This document shows positions 45,863-54,608 of a stretch of 64,000 bases of DNA, piece after piece. Each line of letters opens with the position of its first letter. Within the stretch, counting starts at the first letter, position 1. The DNA is taken from the NCBI GenBank assembly GCA_016125045.1, contig WGML01000003.1, forward strand, positions 185,041-249,040, written 5' to 3'. The DNA is from a bacterium. Its GTDB lineage: Bacteria > Pseudomonadota > Alphaproteobacteria > Caulobacterales > Hyphomonadaceae. The notes below the pieces were generated by a model, which worked only from the letters and a program-made list of their open reading frames with translations, was not told where the DNA came from and did no database searches. A program made the translations under genes and the position numbers.

Positions 45863-48800
45863 ATGACGATTGAACAGAAGTCTGGTCCGGCGCGGTCGAG
45901 CGTGAACGCCGCCTTGCTGGACACGGCTTTCCTCTACGGAGCGAACGCCCCGTACATCGAGGACATGTACGCCCGCTATGTCGAAAACCCGGCGTCCGTT
46001 CCCGAGACGTGGCGGACCGTCTTCGCCGGGATGGCGGACGCGCCTGGAGCGGCGGCCCGTGCGGCGAAAGGGCCGGCCTGGCGCAATCCCGACTGGCCGA
46101 AGGCGATGAACGGTGATCTTGTGTCCGCCCTCGACGGCGACTGGACCGAGCTTGAGGGCGCCCTGAAAGCGAAGATCAACGCCCGCGCCGGGTCAGGCGC
46201 GCCGTCCGGCGCGCCGGCCTCCGCCGGGACTTCTGGTGGCGCTTCGGGCGGCGGCGATGGTCGCCCGGACGCCCCGCAGCAGGTGCGCGATTCGGTGAAG
46301 GCGCTGATGATGATCCGGGCCTACCGGATGCGCGGCCACCTCGCCGCACAGCTTGATCCGCTCGGGATCGAGGCGCCCGCTCCGCAACCGGAACTCGATC
46401 CGGCGAGCTATGGCTTCACTGAAGCGGACATGGATCGTCCGATTTTCATCGACCATGTTCTGGGACTGGAATACGCCACGCCGCGCCAGATGCTCGACAT
46501 CCTGCGCCGCACCTACTGCTCGACCTTCGCGGTCGAGTTCATGCACATCTCCGATCCGGAAGAGAAAAGCTGGATGCAGGAGCGGATCGAGGGAGAGAAC
46601 AAGGCGATCAGCTTCACCCGGCCCGGCAAGCGGGCGATCCTGCAGAAGCTGATCGAGGCCGAGACGTTCGAGCGTTTCCTGCACAAGCGCTATCCGGGCA
46701 CCAAGCGGTTCGGTCTCGACGGCGGCGAGGCCATGGTGCCGGCGCTGGAGCAGATCATCAAGCGAGGCGGCGGGCTGGGGGTCAACGAGATTCTGATCGG
46801 CATGCCGCATCGCGGCCGGCTGAACGTGCTCGCCGCAGTGATGGGCAAACCCTACCACAAGATTTTCCACGAGTTTCAGGGCGGCAACACGCAGGGCTCG
46901 GGAGAGTTCGGCTCCGGAGACGTGAAATACCATCTCGGCGCGTCGTCCGACCGGTCGTTCGACGGCAACAAGGTGCACCTGTCGCTGACCGCCAACCCGT
47001 CGCACCTTGAGGCGGTGAACCCCGTCGTGCTGGGCAAGGCGAGGGCCAAGCAGGCCTTCATCATGGCCGAGGAGGGGCTGGAGGACAAACGGGCGACGCG
47101 GGTGCGTGTGATGCCGCTCTTGCTGCACGGGGATGCGTCCTTTGCGGGGCAGGGCGTGGTCGCCGAGTGTCTCGCGCTGTCCGGCCTGATGGGTTACCGC
47201 ACCGGCGGGACGATCCATTTCATCGTCAACAACCAGATCGGCTTCACGACGTCGCCGAGCTTCTCCCGATCCTCGCCCTACCCGTCGGACGTGGCGCTGA
47301 TGGTTCAGACGCCGATCTTTCACGTCAACGGAGACGACCCCGAGGCGGTGGTGCACGCGGCGCGGGTGGCGACCGAGTACCGCCAGAAGTTCGCCAAGGA
47401 CGTGGTCATCGACATGTTCTGCTATCGGCGGTTCGGCCACAATGAGGGCGATGACCCCACCATGACGCAGCCGATCATGTATCGGCGCATCCGCGAACTG
47501 CCGAGCACGCGGGAAATCTACTCCAAGCGGCTGATCGAGGAAGGGGTGGTCACCCCGGACGAAGTCGAGGCGATGATCAAGCAGGTCGAGGAATTCCTCG
47601 ACGCCGAGTTCGAGAAGGGCAAGACGTTTTCCGCGGAGAAGGCGGACTGGCTGGACGGGAAATGGGCCGGGCTCGGCCTCCCCAAGGATGACGAGCACCA
47701 CGGCCAGACGGGGGTTTCGGTCAACAAGCTGAAGGACCTCGGTCTGAAGATGACCGCGATCCCGAACGACTTCGACATGCACAAGACGGTGGCGCGGGTG
47801 ATTCAGGGCCGTCGCGCCATGATCGAGACGGGTGAGGGCGTGGACTGGGGCGCCGCGGAGCACCTCGCCTTCGCGGCGCTGCTCGATGAAGGGTTCCCGG
47901 TGCGCCTGTCCGGACAGGATTCCTGCCGCGGCACGTTCGCGCATCGTCACAGCCACTTCATCGATCAGACGAATGAGAGCCGGTATACCCCGCTCAACAA
48001 CCTCGCGCCCGGCCAGGCGCCTTATGAGGTGATCGACTCGCTTCTCTCGGAGGAAGCCGTCCTCGGATACGAGTACGGTTATTCCCTGGCGGCCCCGAAC
48101 ACGCTGGTGCTGTGGGAAGCGCAGTTCGGGGACTTCGCGAACGGCGCTCAGGTGGTGTTCGACCAGTTCATTTCGAGCGGCGAGCGAAAATGGCTCCGCA
48201 TGTCGGGTCTCGTCTGCCTGCTGCCGCACGGGTATGAAGGGCAGGGCCCGGAACACTCCTCGGCGCGTCTCGAACGGTTCCTGCAGATGTGCGCGCAGGA
48301 CAATATGCAGGTGGCGAACTGCACCACGCCGGCGAGCTATTTCCACATCCTCCGGCGTCAGATCCACCGCGACTTTAGAAAGCCGCTGGTGCTGATGACT
48401 CCGAAATCGCTTCTGCGGCACAAGCGCTGCGTCTCGAAGCTGGAGGATTTCGGTCCCGGGACGACCTTCCACCGCGTGCTTCACGACGACGCCGAGGTTC
48501 CCGGTCGGGAAGGAGAGGTCCGGCTCGTCGAGGATTCGAAAATCCGTCGCGTGATCATGTGCTCGGGCAAGGTCTATTACGACCTCTTCGAGGAGCGCGA
48601 GAAGCGCAAGGCTGATGACATTTACCTGCTGCGGCTGGAGCAGCTCTATCCCTTCCCGGTGGCGTCCCTGATGAAGGAACTCAGCCGGTTTCCGAAGGCG
48701 GAAATGGTCTGGTGTCAGGAGGAGCCCAGGAACATGGGGGCCTGGGGCTTCATCGAGTGGCACATCGAAAAAACGCTTGAGCGGCTGGAGGTCGCGAACC

Positions 48801-48916
48801 CGCGGCCGCGTTATGTCGGGCGGGCGGCGTCGGCGTCGACCGCCGCTGGAACGATGGCGCTGCACACCAAGGAGCTGGCGGCGTTCCTGGATGCGGCGTT
48901 CGACGAACGCGGGTAA
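45863..48916 (+). CDS. sucA: 2-oxoglutarate dehydrogenase E1 component
   Basis: SucA decarboxylates 2-oxoglutarate with thiamine diphosphate and passes the succinyl group to SucB. It has 1017 residues, normal for the alphaproteobacterial type. The N-terminal part AFLYGANAPYIEDMYARYVE binds E2. Substrate and cofactor motifs include GMPHRGRLNVLAAVMGKPYH, HLEAVNPVVLGKARAKQ, FIVNNQIGFTTSP, VNGDDPEAVVHAAR (metal) and FRRFGHNEGDDP-like YRRFGHNEGDDPT. The C-terminal half keeps GQDSCRGTFAHRHS and EAQFGDFANGAQVVFDQFIS. A 185-bp gap upstream gives room for a promoter; AGGACGAGG is the ribosome site. Confidence 0.97.
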   Translation: MTIEQKSGPARSSVNAALLDTAFLYGANAPYIEDMYARYVENPASVPETWRTVFAGMADAPGAAARAAKGPAWRNPDWPKAMNGDLVSALDGDWTELEGALKAKINARAGSGAPSGAPASAGTSGGASGGGDGRPDAPQQVRDSVKALMMIRAYRMRGHLAAQLDPLGIEAPAPQPELDPASYGFTEADMDRPIFIDHVLGLEYATPRQMLDILRRTYCSTFAVEFMHISDPEEKSWMQERIEGENKAISFTRPGKRAILQKLIEAETFERFLHKRYPGTKRFGLDGGEAMVPALEQIIKRGGGLGVNEILIGMPHRGRLNVLAAVMGKPYHKIFHEFQGGNTQGSGEFGSGDVKYHLGASSDRSFDGNKVHLSLTANPSHLEAVNPVVLGKARAKQAFIMAEEGLEDKRATRVRVMPLLLHGDASFAGQGVVAECLALSGLMGYRTGGTIHFIVNNQIGFTTSPSFSRSSPYPSDVALMVQTPIFHVNGDDPEAVVHAARVATEYRQKFAKDVVIDMFCYRRFGHNEGDDPTMTQPIMYRRIRELPSTREIYSKRLIEEGVVTPDEVEAMIKQVEEFLDAEFEKGKTFSAEKADWLDGKWAGLGLPKDDEHHGQTGVSVNKLKDLGLKMTAIPNDFDMHKTVARVIQGRRAMIETGEGVDWGAAEHLAFAALLDEGFPVRLSGQDSCRGTFAHRHSHFIDQTNESRYTPLNNLAPGQAPYEVIDSLLSEEAVLGYEYGYSLAAPNTLVLWEAQFGDFANGAQVVFDQFISSGERKWLRMSGLVCLLPHGYEGQGPEHSSARLERFLQMCAQDNMQVANCTTPASYFHILRRQIHRDFRKPLVLMTPKSLLRHKRCVSKLEDFGPGTTFHRVLHDDAEVPGREGEVRLVEDSKIRRVIMCSGKVYYDLFEEREKRKADDIYLLRLEQLYPFPVASLMKELSRFPKAEMVWCQEEPRNMGAWGFIEWHIEKTLERLEVANPRPRYVGRAASASTAAGTMALHTKELAAFLDAAFDERG

Positions 48917-48955
48917 AGGCGGACGGCGCTGTTGCGCGCCATGAGGAGACGATCG

Positions 48956-50500
48956 ATGGCGGACATAGTCGTCCCCGTGCTTGGCGAGAGCGTAAAGGAA
49001 GCCACCGTCGGCGCCTGGCTCAAGAAGGCCGGCGATCATGTGACCAAGGATGAAGTGCTCGTCGAACTCGAAACGGACAAGGTTTCCGTCGAAGTGTCAG
49101 CGGCCGAGGACGGCGTGCTGTCCGAAGTGCTCGCCAAGCAGGGCGAGACGGTCGAGATCGGCGCGGTGCTCGGCCGCATCGGATCATCCGCCGGTAATGG
49201 CGCAGGCGCGAGCGCGAAACAGACCCCGGCGCCCGCCGCGCCGAAGCAACAAGCAAGAACAACCGGAGACAAGACGATGGATATCGTGGTGCCCACGATG
49301 GGCGAAAGCGTGACGGAGGGATCGCTGTCGCGCTGGCTTGTGAAGGCGGGCGAAGAAGTCAGCCAGGATCAGCCGATCGCCGAGATCGAGACCGACAAGG
49401 TCGCGATCGAGGTGCCGGCGCCGGCCGCGGGCGTTGTGAGCGAACTGCTCGTCAAGGAGGGGGTCACGGTGGGCATCGGTGATATCATTGCGCGCTTTCT
49501 GGCGGGCGGCTCCTCGGGTGCTTCCTCTGGCGGCTCGGGCGGCGGCGCCAAGCCCGCCGCCGCCTCGGCGGCGACGGCGGCGACGACGTCCAGGGCGGCA
49601 GCCGCGGATGCGCCCGAGAAGGTGGCGCCCTCGGTTCGTCGCATCGCGACGGAAGCCGGCGTCGATCCTTCAAACATCCCGGGCACCGGACGCGATGGTC
49701 GCGCGACCAAGGCGGACGCGATGAAGTTCGTCGCCGAGGGCGCTGGCCGCACCTCCGGCGGCGGCGAACCTGTGCAGGCGCGCCCGGCGCGCGATCTCGG
49801 GCCGCGCGAGGAACGGGTGAAGATGACTCGTCTGCGCCAGACCATCGCGAGGCGACTCAAGGAAGCGCAGGACACGGCGGCGATGCTGACCACGTTCAAC
49901 GACGTGGACATGAGCGCCGTGATGGAGCTGCGCAAGAAATACAAGGACGCCTTCGAGAAGAAACACGGGTCGCGCCTCGGTTTCATGGGCTTCTTCGTCA
50001 AGGCCTGCATTCAGGCGCTGAAGGAAATCCCCGCCGTCAACGCCGAGATCGACGGCGACGACATCATCTACAAGAATTTCTACAATATCGGCGTTGCTGT
50101 GGGCACGCCGAAGGGCCTGGTCGTTCCGGTCGTGCGGGATGCGGACATCATGTCGGTGGCCGAGATCGAGGCGGAGATCGGCCGGCTCGGCGGCCTTGCG
50201 AGGGATAACAAGCTGTCGCTCGAGGACCTTCAGGGCGGGACGTTCACCATCTCCAATGGCGGGGTTTATGGGTCGCTGATGTCGACCCCCATTCTCAACC
50301 CGCCGCAGTCAGGGGTGCTCGGCATGCACCGCATCGAGGATCGTCCGGTCGTGGTGAACGGCCAGATCGTGATCCGGCCGATGATGTATCTGGCGCTGTC
50401 CTATGATCACCGTCTCGTCGACGGCAAGGAGGCCGTGACCTTCCTTGTCCGGGTCAAGGAGACGCTCGAAGACCCTGAACGCGTGCTGCTCGATCTCTAG
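48956..50500 (+). CDS. sucB: Dihydrolipoyl succinyltransferase (E2) with two lipoyl domains
   Basis: SucB forms the core of the 2-oxoglutarate dehydrogenase complex. The ATG at 48956 (AGGAGACG upstream) gives 514 residues, about 100 more than the usual single-lipoyl type. Lipoyl domain 1 has Lys42 ([11 protein letters not shown]), domain 2 has Lys148 ([11 protein letters not shown]). A Gly/Ala/Ser linker, a peripheral subunit-binding domain ([20 protein letters not shown]) and the catalytic domain with [17 protein letters not shown] follow. An internal ATG at codon 108 has its own GGAG, so a one-lipoyl form may be made. It follows sucA by 39 bp. Confidence 0.96.
   Translation: MADIVVPVLGESVKEATVGAWLKKAGDHVTKDEVLVELETDKVSVEVSAAEDGVLSEVLAKQGETVEIGAVLGRIGSSAGNGAGASAKQTPAPAAPKQQARTTGDKTMDIVVPTMGESVTEGSLSRWLVKAGEEVSQDQPIAEIETDKVAIEVPAPAAGVVSELLVKEGVTVGIGDIIARFLAGGSSGASSGGSGGGAKPAAASAATAATTSRAAAADAPEKVAPSVRRIATEAGVDPSNIPGTGRDGRATKADAMKFVAEGAGRTSGGGEPVQARPARDLGPREERVKMTRLRQTIARRLKEAQDTAAMLTTFNDVDMSAVMELRKKYKDAFEKKHGSRLGFMGFFVKACIQALKEIPAVNAEIDGDDIIYKNFYNIGVAVGTPKGLVVPVVRDADIMSVAEIEAEIGRLGGLARDNKLSLEDLQGGTFTISNGGVYGSLMSTPILNPPQSGVLGMHRIEDRPVVVNGQIVIRPMMYLALSYDHRLVDGKEAVTFLVRVKETLEDPERVLLDL
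49265..49279 (+). promoter_or_regulatory. Internal ribosome-binding site and start within sucB
   Basis: GGAG (49265-49268) precedes an in-frame ATG (49277) by eight bases. That ATG begins the second lipoyl domain ([15 protein letters not shown]), as the native start begins the first ([16 protein letters not shown]). The likeness of the two start regions suggests the duplicated unit included a translation start. Confidence 0.45.
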
Positions 50501-50657
50501 GGCGGGACCGCGATTGTTGCTGACCCGCGGCCGGATGTCGGACCGGTTGGGGCGGGGGTGGCGTTCGCGCCCCTCCGACGGCATGATCGGGTGATTGAAG
50601 CGCTGTCAGCGTCACCGCCATGCAGCGCCGGGATCGAATGACGGGTGTGGGTTCGGC

Positions 50658-51080
50658 ATGTGGAAATCCGTACTGTCTGTGATTGCAGGCGTCGTTGCGG
50701 CGATGGTCGTGGTGACGGTCGGGGATCTTGTGCTTTCGGCGCTGCATCCTCCGCCGGAGGGGCTGTCCATGTCGGACCGGCAGGCGCTCGCCGATCACGC
50801 CGCATCGGTTCCGCAGTCGCTCAAGATCGCCATGGTGATCTATTGGGGCGTGGCGGTTTTCCTCGCCGGGCTGATCGCGCGAGGGTTCGGCCGCGGCCGG
50901 ATCGGCCCGCTCATCGCCGTGCTGGTTCCGGTGCTCGGGATCGCCTTGAACCTCTATATGATCCCGCACCCGGACTGGATGACCTACGCCGCGGGAGGAT
51001 CAGCGGCGCTCGGTGCGCTTCTGGGGCTGCGCGCGGGGGCGTTGGTGTCCGCGCGCAGGGCGGCGCGGCCTGCGGCCTGA
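50658..51080 (+). CDS. Small membrane protein of unknown function between sucB and lpd
   Basis: From the ATG at 50658 a 140-residue protein with four membrane helices is made (VLSVIAGVVAAMVVVTVGDL; LKIAMVIYWGVAVFLAGLIA; IGPLIAVLVPVLGIALNLYM; YAAGGSAALGALLGLRAGA). The frame extends further upstream to 50595 without hydrophobic sequence. I recognise no family with confidence. It lies in the sucB-lpd gap (158 bp after sucB, 129 bp before lpd) on the same strand, so it is probably transcribed with the complex genes. Confidence 0.65.
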   Translation: MWKSVLSVIAGVVAAMVVVTVGDLVLSALHPPPEGLSMSDRQALADHAASVPQSLKIAMVIYWGVAVFLAGLIARGFGRGRIGPLIAVLVPVLGIALNLYMIPHPDWMTYAAGGSAALGALLGLRAGALVSARRAARPAA

Positions 51081-51208
51081 GTTCACGAATGGTTTGCGTG
51101 TTGCGTGCACGCTTGCATGCGTCGAACGCCCTTTCATCTCGAATCCGTTGACCTCTATCGGCGCCCATATAGGGTCGCGCGCATTCACCCCTGAACACGG
51201 AATGTTTC

Positions 51209-52609
51209 ATGTCCGACACTTTCGACGTCGTCATCATCGGTGCAGGCCCTGGCGGCTATAACTGCGCCATCCGTTGCGGTCAGCTCGGGCTGAAGACCGC
51301 CATCATAGAGAAGGAGCCGACGCTCGGCGGGACCTGCCTGAATGTCGGATGCATCCCCTCAAAAGCGCTGCTGCACGCTTCGGAATACTACAGCGCCGCG
51401 GCCAGGGACTTCGCCTCGATGGGGATCGAGGTGTCTGGGCTGAAGCTCAATCTCGAACAGATGCTCGCCCAGAAGTCGGATGCGGTGAAGGGGCTGACCG
51501 ACGGCGTCGCCTTCCTGATGAAGAAGAACAAGGTTGAAGTGTTCAAGGGCGCGGGCCGCATCGCAGGCCCCGGCAAGGTTGTCGTCTCCGGCGCCGCGGG
51601 CGAGACGACGCTTCAGACGCGCAACATCGTGATCGCGACAGGTTCGGTTCCGACCAGCCTGCCCGGCATCCAGATCGATGAGGAGCGCGTGGTGTCTTCT
51701 ACCGGTGCGCTGTCGCTGAAACAGGTGCCGAAGAAACTCATCCTGATCGGCGCAGGCGTCATCGGCCTCGAACTCGGATCGGTCTGGCGCCGCCTAGGAG
51801 CAGAGGTTGTTGTGCTCGAATATCTGGACCGCATCCTGCCGGGCGCGGACGGCGAGATCGCCAAACAGGCGCAGCGCGTGTTCGCGAAGCAGGGGCTGGA
51901 GTTCAAGCTCGGCGTCAAGGTGACCGGTGTCGAAAAGCTGAAGAGCAAGCTGAAGGTCAGCTACGAACCGGCCGCCGGCGGAGAGGCGCAGGCGCTCGAC
52001 GCCGATGTCGTGCTCGTCGCGGTCGGACGGCGGCCCTACACGGATGGGCTTGGGCTTGAGACCGTGGGCATCAACCCGGACAAGCGAGGGATGATCGCCA
52101 ATGATCATTTCCGCACGTCGGCGGACGGCGTCTGGGTGGTCGGCGACGTCACCGCGGGGCCGATGCTGGCGCACAAGGCCGAGGATGAAGGCGTTGCCTG
52201 CGCCGAACTGATCGCCGGCAAGGCGGGCCATGTCGACTACGGAATCATTCCAGGCGTGGTCTACACGCGGCCCGAGATCGCCTGGGTCGGCAAGACCGAG
52301 GAGGAGTTGAAGGCCGAGGGCGTCGCCTACCAGGTCGGGCGGTTTCCCTTCACCGCGAACTCGCGCGCGCGCACCAATCACGACACGGACGGCTTTGTGA
52401 AGATCCTGGCGGGCGCGTCGACGGACAGGGTGCTCGGCGCGCACCTGATGGGCGTCGGCGTGGGCGAAATGATCGCAGAGATCTGCGTGGCGATGGAATT
52501 CGGAGCGTCGTCGGAGGACATCGCCCGCACCTGCCATCCGCACCCGACCCTGACAGAGGCCATCCGTCAGGCCGCCATGGGCGTCGAAGGCTGGACCATG
52601 CAAATGTGA
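51209..52609 (+). CDS. lpd: Dihydrolipoamide dehydrogenase (E3)
   Basis: E3 re-oxidises the dihydrolipoyl groups of SucB, with NAD as acceptor. The 466 residues have the FAD motif VVIIGAGPGGYNCAI, the redox disulfide Cys43-Cys48 (GGTCLNVGCIPSKALLH), the NAD motif LILIGAGVIGLELGSVWRRL, the second FAD contact VWVVGDVTAGPMLAHKAEDE, and the catalytic HPHPTLTEA near the C terminus. Length and motifs are normal. As lpd of the 2-oxoglutarate complex it follows sucA-sucB with one small gene between. Confidence 0.96.
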   Translation: MSDTFDVVIIGAGPGGYNCAIRCGQLGLKTAIIEKEPTLGGTCLNVGCIPSKALLHASEYYSAAARDFASMGIEVSGLKLNLEQMLAQKSDAVKGLTDGVAFLMKKNKVEVFKGAGRIAGPGKVVVSGAAGETTLQTRNIVIATGSVPTSLPGIQIDEERVVSSTGALSLKQVPKKLILIGAGVIGLELGSVWRRLGAEVVVLEYLDRILPGADGEIAKQAQRVFAKQGLEFKLGVKVTGVEKLKSKLKVSYEPAAGGEAQALDADVVLVAVGRRPYTDGLGLETVGINPDKRGMIANDHFRTSADGVWVVGDVTAGPMLAHKAEDEGVACAELIAGKAGHVDYGIIPGVVYTRPEIAWVGKTEEELKAEGVAYQVGRFPFTANSRARTNHDTDGFVKILAGASTDRVLGAHLMGVGVGEMIAEICVAMEFGASSEDIARTCHPHPTLTEAIRQAAMGVEGWTMQM

Positions 52610-52679
52610 CGAGGCACGCTCTTCGCATCTTGGGACCGTCAGGGCGCGTCTCGCGTCGCTGGTCGCTTCGGAGAAAGAC

Positions 52680-53591
52680 ATGACCGACGCCGCGGCACTT
52701 GGACAACAACTTGTCTCGCTTCGGCGGGCCTATGCCGAGCGGTTCGCCGGCATCAACCCCGCCGATGTCGGGGCGTTCCGCGCGATGATGGACGCTCATC
52801 ATGCTGAAAAGTCCCTTCCTCCGGGCGCTTCCACGTCCCCGCTCACCCTCGGTGGAGTTCCCGCGATTGGCCTGTTGCCCAAGGGCGGGACGGGCGAGCG
52901 CGTGCTCTTCTGGCTGCACGGCGGCGGCTATATGGTCGGTTCCTCGACATCCGGCATCGCGATCGCCGGGGCGGTCGCGCACCGCGCGCTTGCGACCGCT
53001 GTTGCGCCAGATTACCGGCTCGCGCCCGAGCACCCGTATCCTGCGGCTGTCGATGACGCGGAGAGCGCCTATCTCGCCGTTCTCGCGGAGGGGGTGGACC
53101 CCGGCCGTATCGTCGTCTGCGGGGACTCCGCAGGCGGCGGCCTCGCGGTCGCGCTCGCGCGCCGGCTGGTCGCTTCCAGAGCGCCGCGACCCGCCGGCCT
53201 CCTCCTGATCTCGCCCTGGGTCAATCTCACCAACAATGGATGGAGCTATTCCTCCGGATCAGCGGCGACGGATTTGATCGACAAGCCGACGCTGGACGGG
53301 TGCGCCGCCGCCTATCTCGCCGGGCGCGCCGCTGATGATCCGGAGATAAACCCGCTCTGCGGCGATCTCGGAGACCTGCCCCCCACCTATATCCAGGTCG
53401 GCGGCGCCGAGCTCCTCTTGTCGGATTCCACCGCGCTGGCTGAGGTCCTAGGAGCGGCCGGATCGCCCGTCACGCTCGAAGTTTGGCCGCACATGTTCCA
53501 TGTCTTCCAGGACGCGCACCGGCAGTTCGCGCCGGCGCGCCAGGCGCTCGAACGCGCGGGAGACTGGGCGGCGGCGCACATGAAGCCCTGA
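52680..53591 (+). CDS. Alpha/beta hydrolase, hormone-sensitive-lipase type (family IV esterase)
   Basis: A 303-residue cytoplasmic esterase. The oxyanion motif HGGGYMVGSS and the nucleophile elbow GDSAGGGLAVALARRL are diagnostic of the HSL/family IV group. The catalytic acid is expected near GDLPPTYIQVGGAELLLSDS, and the histidine in WPHMFHVFQDAHR. Substrates are usually short acyl esters. It begins 70 bp after lpd on the same strand and ends 13 bp before the convergent EamA gene. Confidence 0.9.
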   Translation: MTDAAALGQQLVSLRRAYAERFAGINPADVGAFRAMMDAHHAEKSLPPGASTSPLTLGGVPAIGLLPKGGTGERVLFWLHGGGYMVGSSTSGIAIAGAVAHRALATAVAPDYRLAPEHPYPAAVDDAESAYLAVLAEGVDPGRIVVCGDSAGGGLAVALARRLVASRAPRPAGLLLISPWVNLTNNGWSYSSGSAATDLIDKPTLDGCAAAYLAGRAADDPEINPLCGDLGDLPPTYIQVGGAELLLSDSTALAEVLGAAGSPVTLEVWPHMFHVFQDAHRQFAPARQALERAGDWAAAHMKP

Positions 53592-53604
53592 TTGTCGGAC
53601 GGCG

Positions 53605-54564
53605 TCACGGTTCGGGCCGTGCACGCTTGGGCGCGCCGGCGGAAGCCAGCAGCCAGACGCCGGTCATGGTGAGCACCATCGCGGCGATGTGGGCGAAGCC
53701 GAAGGGCTCGTTGAGCACCACCACGGCAGCCCAGGCCGCGACAATCGGCCCGACGCCGCCGACAGCGCTGGTGGGCCCGGGTCCGATGCGGCTGATGGCT
53801 TCGGAGATCAGGAAGCTCGGAATCACCGTGCAAAACACAGCGAGCCCGGCGGTCAGCATCAATCCTTCCATGGTAGGCGGGGCTGAGGCAGGGCCGCCGA
53901 TGCGGCTGATCGCGCCCTGCGCGAGGAAGAGCAGAGACGCGGCGCTCATCGCGACGGAGGTGAACAGGGCGGAGCCCATGCGGTCGATCACGGGGCGGGA
54001 CGACACGACGTAGACGGCGTAGAGAATGGCGGCGGCCGCGACGAGCGCGGCGCCGAGGCCCGCCTGCGGACCCGACGCGTGCATCTCCGATCCGAAGAGG
54101 ATGGCAAGCCCCGCATAGGCGAGACCGAGGGCCGCCGCATGCCGCATCGTCAAGGGCTGCTTGAGGAACAGCCAGGCGAGGAGGGCGACGATGGTCGGGT
54201 AGACATAGAGGATCAGCCTTTCGAGCTGGGCCGTGATGTATTGCAGGCCGAGAAAGTCGAGATAGGACGACATGTAATAGCTGATGACGCCGAGCCCGCA
54301 CGCGATGAGCCAGACCGTCCATGGCGGTCGGCGGCCCGCCCTGTGGAACACCGCCACCCCGATCACGAGATAGAAGGGCAGCGCGAACGCCATGCGAAGC
54401 GTTAGCACATCATGCACGCTCAAGCCCGCCTCGTAGGCGAGCTTGATGACGACGCCCTTCAGGGAGAACAGCGCCGCTCCGGCGGCCGCGCATGCAAAGC
54501 CGATGCTGGCGGAGGAGGGCGGCGGGCGCGACATGACCCAGCGCGACATGGTCGAGCGCGACAT
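53605..54564 (-). CDS. EamA/DMT-family transporter
   Basis: Ten membrane helices in two EamA halves: GFACAAAGAALFSLKGVVIK near the start, and VGGVGPIVAAWAAVVVLNEP, FAHIAAMVLTMTGVWLL near the end. Length is 319 residues from the ATG at 54564. The start is uncertain: a 15-bp tandem repeat supplies in-frame ATGs at 54564, 54549 and 54534 (protein start MSRSTMSRWVMSR), and a fourth ATG at 54579 meets a stop after three codons. The shortest form (309 residues) loses no membrane helix. Substrate unknown. It follows ctpA by 44 bp. Confidence 0.87.
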   Translation of the reverse strand: MSRSTMSRWVMSRPPPSSASIGFACAAAGAALFSLKGVVIKLAYEAGLSVHDVLTLRMAFALPFYLVIGVAVFHRAGRRPPWTVWLIACGLGVISYYMSSYLDFLGLQYITAQLERLILYVYPTIVALLAWLFLKQPLTMRHAAALGLAYAGLAILFGSEMHASGPQAGLGAALVAAAAILYAVYVVSSRPVIDRMGSALFTSVAMSAASLLFLAQGAISRIGGPASAPPTMEGLMLTAGLAVFCTVIPSFLISEAISRIGPGPTSAVGGVGPIVAAWAAVVVLNEPFGFAHIAAMVLTMTGVWLLASAGAPKRARPEP

Positions 54565-54592
54565 GGTTCAGGGCGACATGGTTCAGGGCGAC
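54526..54592 (-). repeat. 15-bp tandem repeat over the EamA start
   Basis: Four 15-bp units (54526-54540, 54541-54555, 54556-54570, 54571-54585) and part of a fifth fill the ctpA-EamA gap. On the minus strand each full unit reads close to CCATGTCGCGCTCGA and carries an ATG. Units differ by one to four bases. Three ATGs are in frame with the transporter; the first met by ribosomes (54579) opens only Met-Ser-Pro-stop. Confidence 0.85.
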
Positions 54593-54608
54593 CGGGCGCT
54601 GTCTCCGG

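Noticed and set aside
46193..49039. Very long open frame (948 codons) antisense to sucA
   Set aside because: sucA has all family motifs; the antisense product is Arg/His/Leu-rich with no fold and reflects codon bias on the other strand.
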